Notes under the pieces: model-generated | The model's input: only the letters and a program-made list of their open reading frames with translations | Databases searched by the model: none | What the model was told of the DNA's origin: nothing | Assembly (NCBI GenBank): GCA_050701635.1 | Contig: JBOGDF010000111.1 | Location: 1-14,958 of the forward strand | Length of the DNA: 14,958 nucleotides | Source: WHSM01 sp050701635 | GTDB lineage: Bacteria; Actinomycetota; Actinomycetes; Mycobacteriales; Micromonosporaceae | Direction of reading: 5' to 3' | Translations under genes and position numbers: made by a program | Part shown: positions 1 through 6,516 of the stretch, in pieces | Layout: each line of letters begins with the position of its first letter | Position numbering within the stretch: position 1 is the first letter of the stretch

Positions 1-626
1 GCGGCGACCAGGCGGACGGGTCGCCACAGCCGACCGACGCGGCGCTCCGGGCCACCGACGAGCCGGGTGCCGGGCCGTTGCGGGCGATCTTCGTGGGGCT
101 GTTCACGCCGTTGCACGGGGCGCCGACCATCGGTGAGGCGCTGGCCGCGCTCGCCGGCGACCACCGGATCGAGGTCACCATGGTCGGCACCGGGCAGGAC
201 TATCAGGAGTGCCGCCGGCTCGCCGCGGGCAACCCGCGGGTGACCTGGCGGGACTGGGTGCCGGGCGACGAGCTGCCCGACCTGGTGGCCTCGCACGACG
301 TCTGCCTCGGCATCTTCGGCACCACCGACAAGGCGCTGCGGGTGGTGCCCACCAAGGTCTACCAGGGGGCCGCCGCGGGGTCCGCCGTGGTCACCTCCGA
401 CACCCCGCCGCAGCGGGCCGCGCTCGGTGACGGCGCGGTGTTCGTACCGCCCGGGGACGGGGTGGCGCTGGCCGAGGCGTTGCGCCGGCTGGCCGCCGAC
501 CGCACCGTACTCGCTAAGCTACGCGCTGCCGCACGCGACATCGCCGTCGCGCGGTTCACCGCTCCCGCCTCGGTCGCCCCGATGCGGGACCGGGTACGCG
601 CCCGAGTGCACGCCGACACACAGTAG
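1..626 (+). CDS. GT-B glycosyltransferase (GT4-like), C-terminal part, cut by the window edge
   Basis: The frame is open from the first complete codon (position 3) to TAG at 624-626, so the gene begins outside the window. About 25 polar, linker-like residues (rich in D, A, P) lead into a strand reading RAIFVGLFTPLHGAP, the usual opening of the C-terminal Rossmann half of GT4-type enzymes. VGTGQD, then VTWRDWVP and a DVCLGIF segment follow, then PTKVYQGAAAGSAVVTSD, which is the nucleotide-sugar binding region, and a closing VPPGD.VALAEAL helix. The family transfers a sugar from a nucleotide donor on the cytoplasmic side; donor and acceptor cannot be read here. A methyltransferase follows 10 bp downstream with its ribosome site over this stop codon, so the two are probably co-transcribed and may act on one glycan. 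The TTG at 78 is internal to the domain and is not a credible start. The family call is firm; the substrate is unknown. Confidence 0.85.
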   Translation, partial: GDQADGSPQPTDAALRATDEPGAGPLRAIFVGLFTPLHGAPTIGEALAALAGDHRIEVTMVGTGQDYQECRRLAAGNPRVTWRDWVPGDELPDLVASHDVCLGIFGTTDKALRVVPTKVYQGAAAGSAVVTSDTPPQRAALGDGAVFVPPGDGVALAEALRRLAADRTVLAKLRAAARDIAVARFTAPASVAPMRDRVRARVHADTQ

Positions 627-636
627 GGATGACTTC

Positions 637-1380
637 ATGACCCGTCAGGTGCAGCAGCCGCCGCTGACCGCCCGCGCCAGTCTGCGCTGGGCCGTCGTCG
701 CGCCGCTGGTGAGCCGGCTGAAGCCGACCGAGATCCTGGAACTCGGCTGTGGCCAGGGCTCGTTCGGCGCCCGGCTGGCCACCCTGGGCCACTACACCGG
801 TGTGGAGCCGGACGAGTCGTCCTGGAACGTCGCCCACGAGCGGATCGCGCCGCAGGGCGGCACCGTGCTGCACGGCGACCACCACAAGGTGCCGGAGGGC
901 TCCCAGTACGACCTGGTGTGCGCGTTCGAGGTGCTGGAACACCTCAGCGACGACGCCAGCCCGCTCGCCGAGTGGGTGCAGTTCGCGAAGCCCGGCGGCG
1001 ACGTACTGGTCTCGGTGCCGGCCGACCAGGAGCGGTACGGCCCGTCGGACGAGCTGGTCGGGCACTACCGGCGCTACAGCCCGCAGCAGCTCGCCGAGCT
1101 GCTCGGCTCGGCAGGGCTGACCGATATCTCGGTACGCCGCTACGGCTGGCCGCTGTGCTACCTGCTCGAGGTGGCGCACAACCGGGTCGCGGCGCGCAAG
1201 CTCAACTCCGCGGCCGACACCGCCGAAGAGCGCAGCGCCACCTCGGGGCGGTTCCTGCAGCCCACCGGCGCGGCAGGCGGCCTGATCCGGCTCGGCGTGA
1301 AGCCGTTCAACGCGCTACAGCACCTGGCCCCGCGCAAGGGCACCTGGCTGGTCGCCCAGGCCAAGCGCCCCACCGCCTGA
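637..1380 (+). CDS. Class I SAM-dependent methyltransferase
   Basis: A 247-residue protein starting at ATG 637. AGGGA at 625-629 lies 7 nt upstream, which favours this start over the longer open frame running back to 427 (that part overlaps the glycosyltransferase and reads as shadow sequence). Motif I is ELGCGQG (residues 35-41), the acidic residue ending the second strand is E57 in VEPD, and YDLVCAFEVLEHL (91-103) is the motif seen in UbiG/methyltransferase-11/-23 proteins. KPGGDVLVSVP and HYRRYSPQQLAELL follow, as in enzymes modifying lipid-linked or nucleotide sugars and small molecules. The C-terminal third (RLGVKPFNALQHLAPRKGTW) is not typical of a named enzyme. The 10-bp gap to the upstream glycosyltransferase suggests one transcript and possibly methylation of its glycan product; that link is inferred from position only. 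Confidence 0.88.
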   Translation: MTRQVQQPPLTARASLRWAVVAPLVSRLKPTEILELGCGQGSFGARLATLGHYTGVEPDESSWNVAHERIAPQGGTVLHGDHHKVPEGSQYDLVCAFEVLEHLSDDASPLAEWVQFAKPGGDVLVSVPADQERYGPSDELVGHYRRYSPQQLAELLGSAGLTDISVRRYGWPLCYLLEVAHNRVAARKLNSAADTAEERSATSGRFLQPTGAAGGLIRLGVKPFNALQHLAPRKGTWLVAQAKRPTA

Positions 1381-1420
1381 GCGCGCTGGTCCCCTCTGCC
1401 ATGATCTTGGGAAGCCGGAG

Positions 1421-2392
1421 TCAGCGGCGGGGGCGGCGGAGGGCGTACTGGGCGCCCGCCAGGGTGAGGTCGACCAGGGTGAGTACGGCGCGCGACAGCA
1501 GCACCACCACCGCGGCGGCCGGCTTCGGGATCACGGCGCTGAACGCCAGGAACAGGGCGGCTTCGCGTACCCCGGCGCCGGCCGGCATACCGATCGCGAA
1601 CAGCCCGATGCTGTAGCCGAGGGCGTACCCGCCGATCGCGATCGGGAGTGACCGGCCGGGCGAGCCGCCGATGCCGATGATCAGCAGCCAGGCGTGCAGC
1701 CCGAGCAGGACCCACACCAGGGTCTGCCAGCCGGCGGCCTTCAACAGCCCCGACCAGGACGGCGGGTGCGGCAGCGGAGGACGGCGTACCACCCGGAACA
1801 CCAGGTTGAGCGCCCAGGCCAGCACCTTCGGGTGCAGCAGCGCGAGCAGCAGCGGTACGGGGAGCAGCGCCCACCAGAATCGCCGGGCCGCCTCCGGCGC
1901 CGCGAGCGGCAGCATCACCGCCGCCAGCGGTACGCCGACCGACGCCGACATCACGATCGCCAGCACCCCGACGGTGAGGCTGGTACGCCGTGGCACGTGG
2001 TATTCGCGGCCCAGCTCGATCTGCGCCAGCACCGACCACACCGACCCCGGCACGTACTTGCCGAGCACGCTCAGGAAGAAGATCCGGGCGGCGCCCCGCA
2101 GCGGCAGCGGCGCCCCGAAGTCGGCCATCAGGCTGCGCCAGACCCCGAGCGCGGCGAGCATCGCCAGCACCGCGAACGGCACCGACGCGACCACCGCCCA
2201 GGGCGAGAGCTGGCGGATCGCCGCTTCCACCGCAGCCCAGTTGCGGACGATCGCCACCGCGGCGAAGCCGAACATCGCCAGCAGCACCGCCAGCTTGACC
2301 AGATCCCACCAGCTGCGCCGGCGCGGCGCGATCGGTGGCACGCCGGCTACGTCCTGGTCAGGCAGGGCGTCGACCTCACCGGGCGTACCCAC
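1421..2392 (-). CDS. UPF0104 / LPG-synthase transmembrane-domain family membrane protein (candidate flippase)
   Basis: A 323-residue polytopic protein with no soluble catalytic domain. After a polar cytoplasmic N-terminus ending in RRRSWW, hydrophobic helices begin at about residues 31-50 and 65-88 and continue to the end. Family marks are GKYVPGSVW (111-119) and GAGVRE (272-277), matching the UPF0104/YbhN and MprF/AglD-type membrane domain. In MprF this domain is linked to lipid flipping, and in archaeal AglD it is fused to a GT2 domain. Here the GT2 is the separate gene directly upstream: its TAG ends at 2395 and this GTG start is at 2392, leaving 2 bp, so translation is probably coupled. 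No clear ribosome site is visible, and the overlapping ATG at 2394 is in another frame that stops quickly. I infer a role in moving or presenting a lipid-linked sugar. The family is secure; the function is not. Confidence 0.85.
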   Translation of the reverse strand: MGTPGEVDALPDQDVAGVPPIAPRRRSWWDLVKLAVLLAMFGFAAVAIVRNWAAVEAAIRQLSPWAVVASVPFAVLAMLAALGVWRSLMADFGAPLPLRGAARIFFLSVLGKYVPGSVWSVLAQIELGREYHVPRRTSLTVGVLAIVMSASVGVPLAAVMLPLAAPEAARRFWWALLPVPLLLALLHPKVLAWALNLVFRVVRRPPLPHPPSWSGLLKAAGWQTLVWVLLGLHAWLLIIGIGGSPGRSLPIAIGGYALGYSIGLFAIGMPAGAGVREAALFLAFSAVIPKPAAAVVVLLSRAVLTLVDLTLAGAQYALRRPRR

Positions 2393-2394
2393 AT

Positions 2395-3381
2395 CTATTC
2401 CGGTCGGGAGCGGACGATGAGGTCCGCCAGCAGCGCCACCGACGCGATGATCAAGCCCGTGACCAGCAGCAGCATCGAGTTGGTGGTGATCCGGAAGAAG
2501 TAGACGATCACGTCGTAGATCGCCTTGCCCGCGCCGACGATCAGCAAGGTGAGCGCCAGCGGCATCAGCACCTTGATCGGGTTGAAGTACATCACCATCC
2601 GCAGCACCTGCAGGATGTAGCGGTACGCGTCCCGTACGAACTTGAACTTCGACTTGCCGGCCCGCTTGGCGTAGTCGATCGCGAGGTAGTCCACCGGGTG
2701 CTGGTTGGACAGGAACGACATCGTGATCGTGGTGACGCAGCTGAACCCGGGCGGCAGCAGCCGCAGGTACGGCAGCGACACGTCACGCCGGAACGCCCGC
2801 AGCCCGGAGTTGAGGTCCGGGATCTTGGTGCCGGACAGCGTCTCGGCGAACTTCCGGATCACCCATTTCGCGGGGACCCGCAGGAACTTGTGGGTGCCCT
2901 GCTCGCTGGTACGCGCGCCGACCACCTGGTCCACGTGCGGGTGGTCGAGCAGATACTGCACGAACTCGGGGATCCGCTCGTTGGGGTACGTCATGTCGGC
3001 GTCGGTCCAGACCACGATCCGGCCGTACGCCTCCGTGGTGCCGATCCGGCGCGCCGTACCGGAGCCACCGTTGCGCTGGAACGGCATCAGCCGCATCCGC
3101 GGGTAGTCGGTGAGCGCACCTTCCAACACCTGGAGCGTGTTGTCGGTGGACTTGTCGTCGATCACCAGGAGCTCGTAGCTGAACGGGCTGGCGTCCATCG
3201 CCTTGGAGATCCGCTCGATCTCCTCCATGACGTGCTCCTGCTCGTTGTAGCAGGGCAGCACGATGGTGACGTCCAGCGTGTTGGGGCCGGGCTCCTCCGC
3301 CGTCGGATCTACGGAGAGGCCGGCGGTCACACTGCCGTGTCGGGCGATTGGCTGCTCGGTCATCGTGATCTCGGAATCCAT
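2395..3381 (-). CDS. GT2 polyprenyl-phosphate glycosyltransferase with two C-terminal TM helices (CsbB/DPM-like)
   Basis: A 328-residue protein. The GT-A domain shows VLPCYNEQE (41-49), VIDDKSTDNT (73-82) with the nucleotide-binding acidic pair D75/D76, RNGGSGTARRIG (103-114) and the metal-binding D127-A-D129 in WTDADMTYP. After the domain, two hydrophobic helices lie at about 268-290 and 300-322. The layout and length match CsbB/GtrB-type enzymes, which move a sugar from UDP- or GDP-sugar to a polyprenyl phosphate on the inner membrane face; the dolichyl-phosphate mannose synthase relatives use GDP-mannose. The sugar cannot be told from sequence. It sits between a YfhO-type GT-C gene (79 bp upstream) and a UPF0104 gene (2 bp downstream) on one strand. 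ATG 3381 has GAGG only 2 nt away and an AGG about 10 nt away; the in-frame ATG at 3363 (residue 7) is an alternative start, still upstream of the domain. Confidence 0.9.
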   Translation of the reverse strand: MDSEITMTEQPIARHGSVTAGLSVDPTAEEPGPNTLDVTIVLPCYNEQEHVMEEIERISKAMDASPFSYELLVIDDKSTDNTLQVLEGALTDYPRMRLMPFQRNGGSGTARRIGTTEAYGRIVVWTDADMTYPNERIPEFVQYLLDHPHVDQVVGARTSEQGTHKFLRVPAKWVIRKFAETLSGTKIPDLNSGLRAFRRDVSLPYLRLLPPGFSCVTTITMSFLSNQHPVDYLAIDYAKRAGKSKFKFVRDAYRYILQVLRMVMYFNPIKVLMPLALTLLIVGAGKAIYDVIVYFFRITTNSMLLLVTGLIIASVALLADLIVRSRPE

Positions 3382-3435
3382 TGCCTCATGACCTGGGGGT
3401 CGTTCGTACCGGCCACCGGCACGGGGAGCGGACAG

Positions 3436-3452
3436 GGCGGCTGCGCGCCGCC
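3436..3452 (-). terminator. Short GC hairpin between the yfhO-type gene and the GT2 gene
   Basis: Arms GGCGGC (3436-3441) and GCCGCC (3447-3452) enclose a 5-nt loop. It lies just past the stop of the yfhO-type gene in a 79-bp gap and has no following T-run. It could attenuate transcription into the GT2 gene or stabilise the upstream message end. A full terminator here would argue against a single operon, so the call is tentative. Confidence 0.25.
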
Positions 3453-3460
3453 AGGAGAGC

Positions 3461-6361
3461 TTAGCCGGTCAGCTTCCCGGCCCGTCGTCGCCACCACCAT
3501 TCGACACCCACCACCATAAACAGCCCCACCGCGGCGGCCGCACTCAGCCAGGCTCCGGCGTTGCCGTACGGCATCCGGTAGTCCAGTCGTACGGTGTGCT
3601 CGCCCTCGGGGAGCGCCACCGCGACCATGCCGTGGTCGGCGGGGACCAACTCGGCCGGCTCGCCGTCGACGGTCACCGCCCAGTCCTGCTGCAGCGCGTC
3701 GGCGACCACCAGATACCCGGCGCCCTGGGCGCGTACGCGTACCGCGATCTCGTCGGTGCCGTCCTCCGTCACGTCCAGCTCGGCCGGTCGGCCGTCGGCG
3801 GGCGCACCGGCCCGGTCCAGCAGCACGGTGGCGTCGCCGAGCTCGCCGGAAGCGATCCGGGCCACCCGACGGCCCGCGTCGGGCTCGACTTCGGCCGAGG
3901 AGGCCCACCGGATCCGGGGCAGCGCGCGCGTACGTTCGTACACGGTCGAGGAACCCACGTACGCCACCCGCAGACCGTCGTCCTTGGGCGCGATCGTGGT
4001 GACCGCGGCGGTGCCGGCCTGCGCCCGCAGCGTCAGCGGCGCGCTGGCGGTGATCACCGCGGTCAGCGGCGTACCGGCCGGGACCTGCTCGGCGGCCAGC
4101 GGCAGTACGAAGTTGGCCCCGGGGCCGAGCCCCATCCCGACCCGCCGGGACTTGGCGAGCTCCACGCCGTCCGGCCCGCGCAGGCTGACCTCGATCGTGG
4201 TGTCCGGCAGCGAGGCCGGCAGCGGCCGCTCCGGGATCACCACCACGCCGCGCAGCGGTCCGGCGTACGTCAGCGGGACGGTGTGCGGCTGACCCGGCCG
4301 TACGGTGACGGTGCTGCCGTCGGTCGGCGCGTTCGCCCAGGTCCCGAAGCCGGCGGCGCCGGGCGAGACCACGAAGTACTTCACGCCGAGCCGGTCCAGC
4401 ACCGGGCTGGTCGCGATCACGTGGCTGGGCGGGAAGTTCACGTACGTGGGCGGGTTGCCGAACTGCCGCCCGGGCAGCCCGTCGATCACCTGGGCGTACC
4501 GGCCGTTGAGGAAGGCGTGGCCGGTCAGCGCGCGCAGCCGGTGCGCGGAGTCGGCGCCGACGTACATCCCGCCGCCGGTGCCGGCGAACCGGTCGTGCCC
4601 GAGGTTGCCGGCGAGGTACCTGTGTACGTCGGTGACCGGGTAGAACGTGTCCCGGTCCGCGCGCGGCCAGTACGGCAGCGCCAGCGTCAACCCCTGTACG
4701 GCGATCAGCGCCGGCAGCAGCGCCGCCGCGGCGAGCTTCACCCACCCGGCGCGGCGTCCGAGCCACCAGATCGCCGCCACCGCGGCGACCGCGGCGGCGA
4801 GGAATCCGAGCCCGATCAGGACCTGTTCGTCGAGGTGCCGCACCCGGTCCACCAGATCGCCCGGTTCGCGCTGCGCGTTGCCCTTCACCGCCGCCAGCCG
4901 GGCGTCCCACCAGACCACGACGACCGCCAGCCCCGCACCGGCCCAGATCGCGACTCCGTACCAGGAGAAGCGCCTTTCGGGTTTCTCGGCGGGCTCGGCG
5001 GCCTGCAGGCGGCGCAGCAGCAGCTCAAAGCCGACCGCGGCGAGCACGGCGATCAGCATCCCGAGCACGCTGCGGGCACGGCCCACGTAGTTGTGGGAGA
5101 ACAGCACCGGCAGCTGCTGCAGCACCGCCAGCGGCAGCCGCCCGAGGTAGATCACCACCACCCAGGACGCGGTGGCGGCGACCAGCGTGGTGAACACCGC
5201 CCGCGGCATCAGGTCGCGGCCGGCGCGGGGCAGCGCGATCGCGACCACCAGCAGCACCAGGATCGCGGCGCCGACGTACGACAGCGACTCGACCAGGTTG
5301 ATCGACAGGTACCAGTCCGGGGGGCGCTGCGGGTCGGTGCTGCCGAACGCCCACGGCGCCAGCATCGTGATCAGGCTCTCCGAGGCCAGGTGGTCCTGCG
5401 GGCTCTGCTGCCGGCCGTGGACGTACGCGCCGGACAGCGACGACACGAACGGCAGCAGCTGCACCGCGGAGAGCAGCACCCCGGTCACCACCCCCGCCAG
5501 GGCTCCGCCGAGCACCCCGACCAGGCGTTTCCACTCGTGCCGGTACTCCGCCACGGCGCGTACCAGCGCGTAGATCCCGGCGGTGGCGAGGGCATACCCG
5601 GTGACCGCGGGGAAGCCGCCCAGCAGCATCGAGGCGACCGCCACCGCGAGCAGCGCCGCGTCGCCGGCGCGCCGGCGCTGCACCAGCCGTTCCACCGCCC
5701 AGAACACCACCGGGATGAACGCCGCCACCCGGGTCTGCGGCCAGTTGGTCCACGCCACCATGAACCCGCTGCTGGCGAACCCGAGCCCGCCCAGCAGCGC
5801 GGCGGCGCGCCCCAGGCGTACCCGCCGCAGGAACAGGAAGAGCCCGCCTGCGGCGACGATGATCTCGAAGAGCTTGACGTACCCGGGGGCCAGCCACGCG
5901 GGCAGCAGGTAGAACGGCAGGGTGAGCGGCGAGGCGAGCCCGTAGTTGGGCGCCGCACCGAGCACGGCACCGCCGCAGACGTACGGGTTCCACGCCGCGA
6001 AGTCGCCGTTCCAGAGCGCGGTGGCGAACAGCGTGGTGTTCGGGATGACGCCGTCGATGGTGTCGTTGAGGTAGTCGTTCTGCGGCACCAGCCCCGCGTG
6101 CCCGGCCTCCCGGTACGGGCTCACCCCGACCACCAGGTCGGTGGCGGCGAAGACCTTCAGCCCGAGCAGCGGCGACCCGATCCCGATCAGGGCGTACGCC
6201 GCGATCGCCGCCAGCACCACCGCGGTGAGCGGATCGATCCGCCGCCACCAGGGGCGACGGCTCGGGGCCGGCTCGGTGTCGGCGACCTCGGACTCCGGCT
6301 CGGAGTCCGTGCTGTCCGGCCGAACCGCGTCGACGCTGGACCTGGTCGTCGAATCCGTCAT
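3461..6361 (-). CDS. YfhO-family GT-C membrane glycosyltransferase (first paralog)
   Basis: A 966-residue protein. ATG 6361 is chosen because GGAG (6370-6367) sits 5 nt upstream; the frame stays open to 6448 but that extra part is not supported. An acidic, Ser/Asp-rich cytoplasmic N-terminus (1-41) is followed by a first helix (about 44-62) and an outer loop with AATD (D75), where GT-C enzymes carry a catalytic acid. About a dozen helices follow, including WTNWPQTR and LPVLFSHNYVGRARS, then an extracytoplasmic domain (about 566-933) containing PVLDRLGVKYFVV, and a last helix (936-955) ending in WWRRR. Bacillus YfhO (about 860 residues) works with CsbB and GtcA to glycosylate lipoteichoic acid using undecaprenyl-phosphate sugar. 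The GT2 and UPF0104 genes lie directly downstream, so it probably transfers the sugar those genes supply. Acceptor unknown; the catalytic role of D75 is inferred. Confidence 0.88.
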   Translation of the reverse strand: MTDSTTRSSVDAVRPDSTDSEPESEVADTEPAPSRRPWWRRIDPLTAVVLAAIAAYALIGIGSPLLGLKVFAATDLVVGVSPYREAGHAGLVPQNDYLNDTIDGVIPNTTLFATALWNGDFAAWNPYVCGGAVLGAAPNYGLASPLTLPFYLLPAWLAPGYVKLFEIIVAAGGLFLFLRRVRLGRAAALLGGLGFASSGFMVAWTNWPQTRVAAFIPVVFWAVERLVQRRRAGDAALLAVAVASMLLGGFPAVTGYALATAGIYALVRAVAEYRHEWKRLVGVLGGALAGVVTGVLLSAVQLLPFVSSLSGAYVHGRQQSPQDHLASESLITMLAPWAFGSTDPQRPPDWYLSINLVESLSYVGAAILVLLVVAIALPRAGRDLMPRAVFTTLVAATASWVVVIYLGRLPLAVLQQLPVLFSHNYVGRARSVLGMLIAVLAAVGFELLLRRLQAAEPAEKPERRFSWYGVAIWAGAGLAVVVVWWDARLAAVKGNAQREPGDLVDRVRHLDEQVLIGLGFLAAAVAAVAAIWWLGRRAGWVKLAAAALLPALIAVQGLTLALPYWPRADRDTFYPVTDVHRYLAGNLGHDRFAGTGGGMYVGADSAHRLRALTGHAFLNGRYAQVIDGLPGRQFGNPPTYVNFPPSHVIATSPVLDRLGVKYFVVSPGAAGFGTWANAPTDGSTVTVRPGQPHTVPLTYAGPLRGVVVIPERPLPASLPDTTIEVSLRGPDGVELAKSRRVGMGLGPGANFVLPLAAEQVPAGTPLTAVITASAPLTLRAQAGTAAVTTIAPKDDGLRVAYVGSSTVYERTRALPRIRWASSAEVEPDAGRRVARIASGELGDATVLLDRAGAPADGRPAELDVTEDGTDEIAVRVRAQGAGYLVVADALQQDWAVTVDGEPAELVPADHGMVAVALPEGEHTVRLDYRMPYGNAGAWLSAAAAVGLFMVVGVEWWWRRRAGKLTG

Positions 6362-6400
6362 CGAATCTCCACTGGTTGGCGCCGCTGCGTACGGCCCGGT

Positions 6401-6427
6401 GCGGCGTGCGTACCGCCCGCACGCCGC
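6401..6427. promoter_or_regulatory. Perfect 10-bp-arm dyad in the divergent yfhO/oxidoreductase spacer
   Basis: GCGGCGTGCG (6401-6410) and its exact reverse complement (6418-6427) flank a 7-nt centre TACCGCC. The element lies 40 bp upstream of the yfhO-type ATG and would overlap the start of transcription if the candidate -10 at 6437-6432 is used. It could be an operator or a hairpin at the 5' end of the yfhO message. Confidence 0.5.
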
Positions 6428-6431
6428 GATG

Positions 6432-6437
6432 AGGATA
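6432..6437 (-). promoter_or_regulatory. Candidate -10 (TATCCT) for the first yfhO-type gene
   Basis: TATCCT on the minus strand matches TANNNT and would start transcription near 6425, giving a leader of about 64 nt. No good -35 is visible at the right distance. Confidence 0.3.
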
Positions 6438-6465
6438 CCCACCCGCACCGTTGCCGGCGGGCCGT

Positions 6466-6501
6466 GGGCGAAACCTGGGAAGCCACCGGGCGAAACCTGG
6501 G
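6466..6501. repeat. Two tandem copies of GGGCGAAACCTGGG, 22 bp apart
   Basis: Identical 14-bp copies at 6466-6479 and 6488-6501 are separated by 8 bp. A 22-bp pitch puts both on about the same face of the helix. The second copy ends 2 bp before the -10 of the oxidoreductase gene, so the pair covers the place where a -35 would lie. This is the layout of a regulator binding site. Confidence 0.6.
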
Positions 6502-6503
6502 CA

Positions 6504-6509
6504 TAGGCT
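6504..6509 (+). promoter_or_regulatory. -10 element TAGGCT of a leaderless promoter (oxidoreductase gene)
   Basis: TAGGCT is followed by 7 nt and then the ATG at 6517, so transcription would begin at or beside the start codon. No Shine-Dalgarno sequence is present before the ATG. The same hexamer and spacing precede the lipoprotein gene at 14161. No -35 consensus is seen. Confidence 0.6.
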
Positions 6510-6516
6510 GCCGGAC

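Noticed and set aside
427..636. N-terminal extension of the methyltransferase back to position 427
   Set aside because: It overlaps the glycosyltransferase, reads as shadow sequence, and the AGGGA site supports ATG 637.
1381..1420. Terminator between the methyltransferase and the UPF0104 gene
   Set aside because: No inverted repeat of useful length is visible in this 40-bp convergent gap.
2335..3519. 394-codon plus-strand frame opposite the GT2 gene
   Set aside because: A shadow of the GT2 frame, rich in His, Asp and Arg, with no plausible start signal.
6362..6448. 29-residue N-terminal extension of the first yfhO-type protein
   Set aside because: GGAG lies 5 nt before ATG 6361, and the extension would run through the dyad at 6401-6427.
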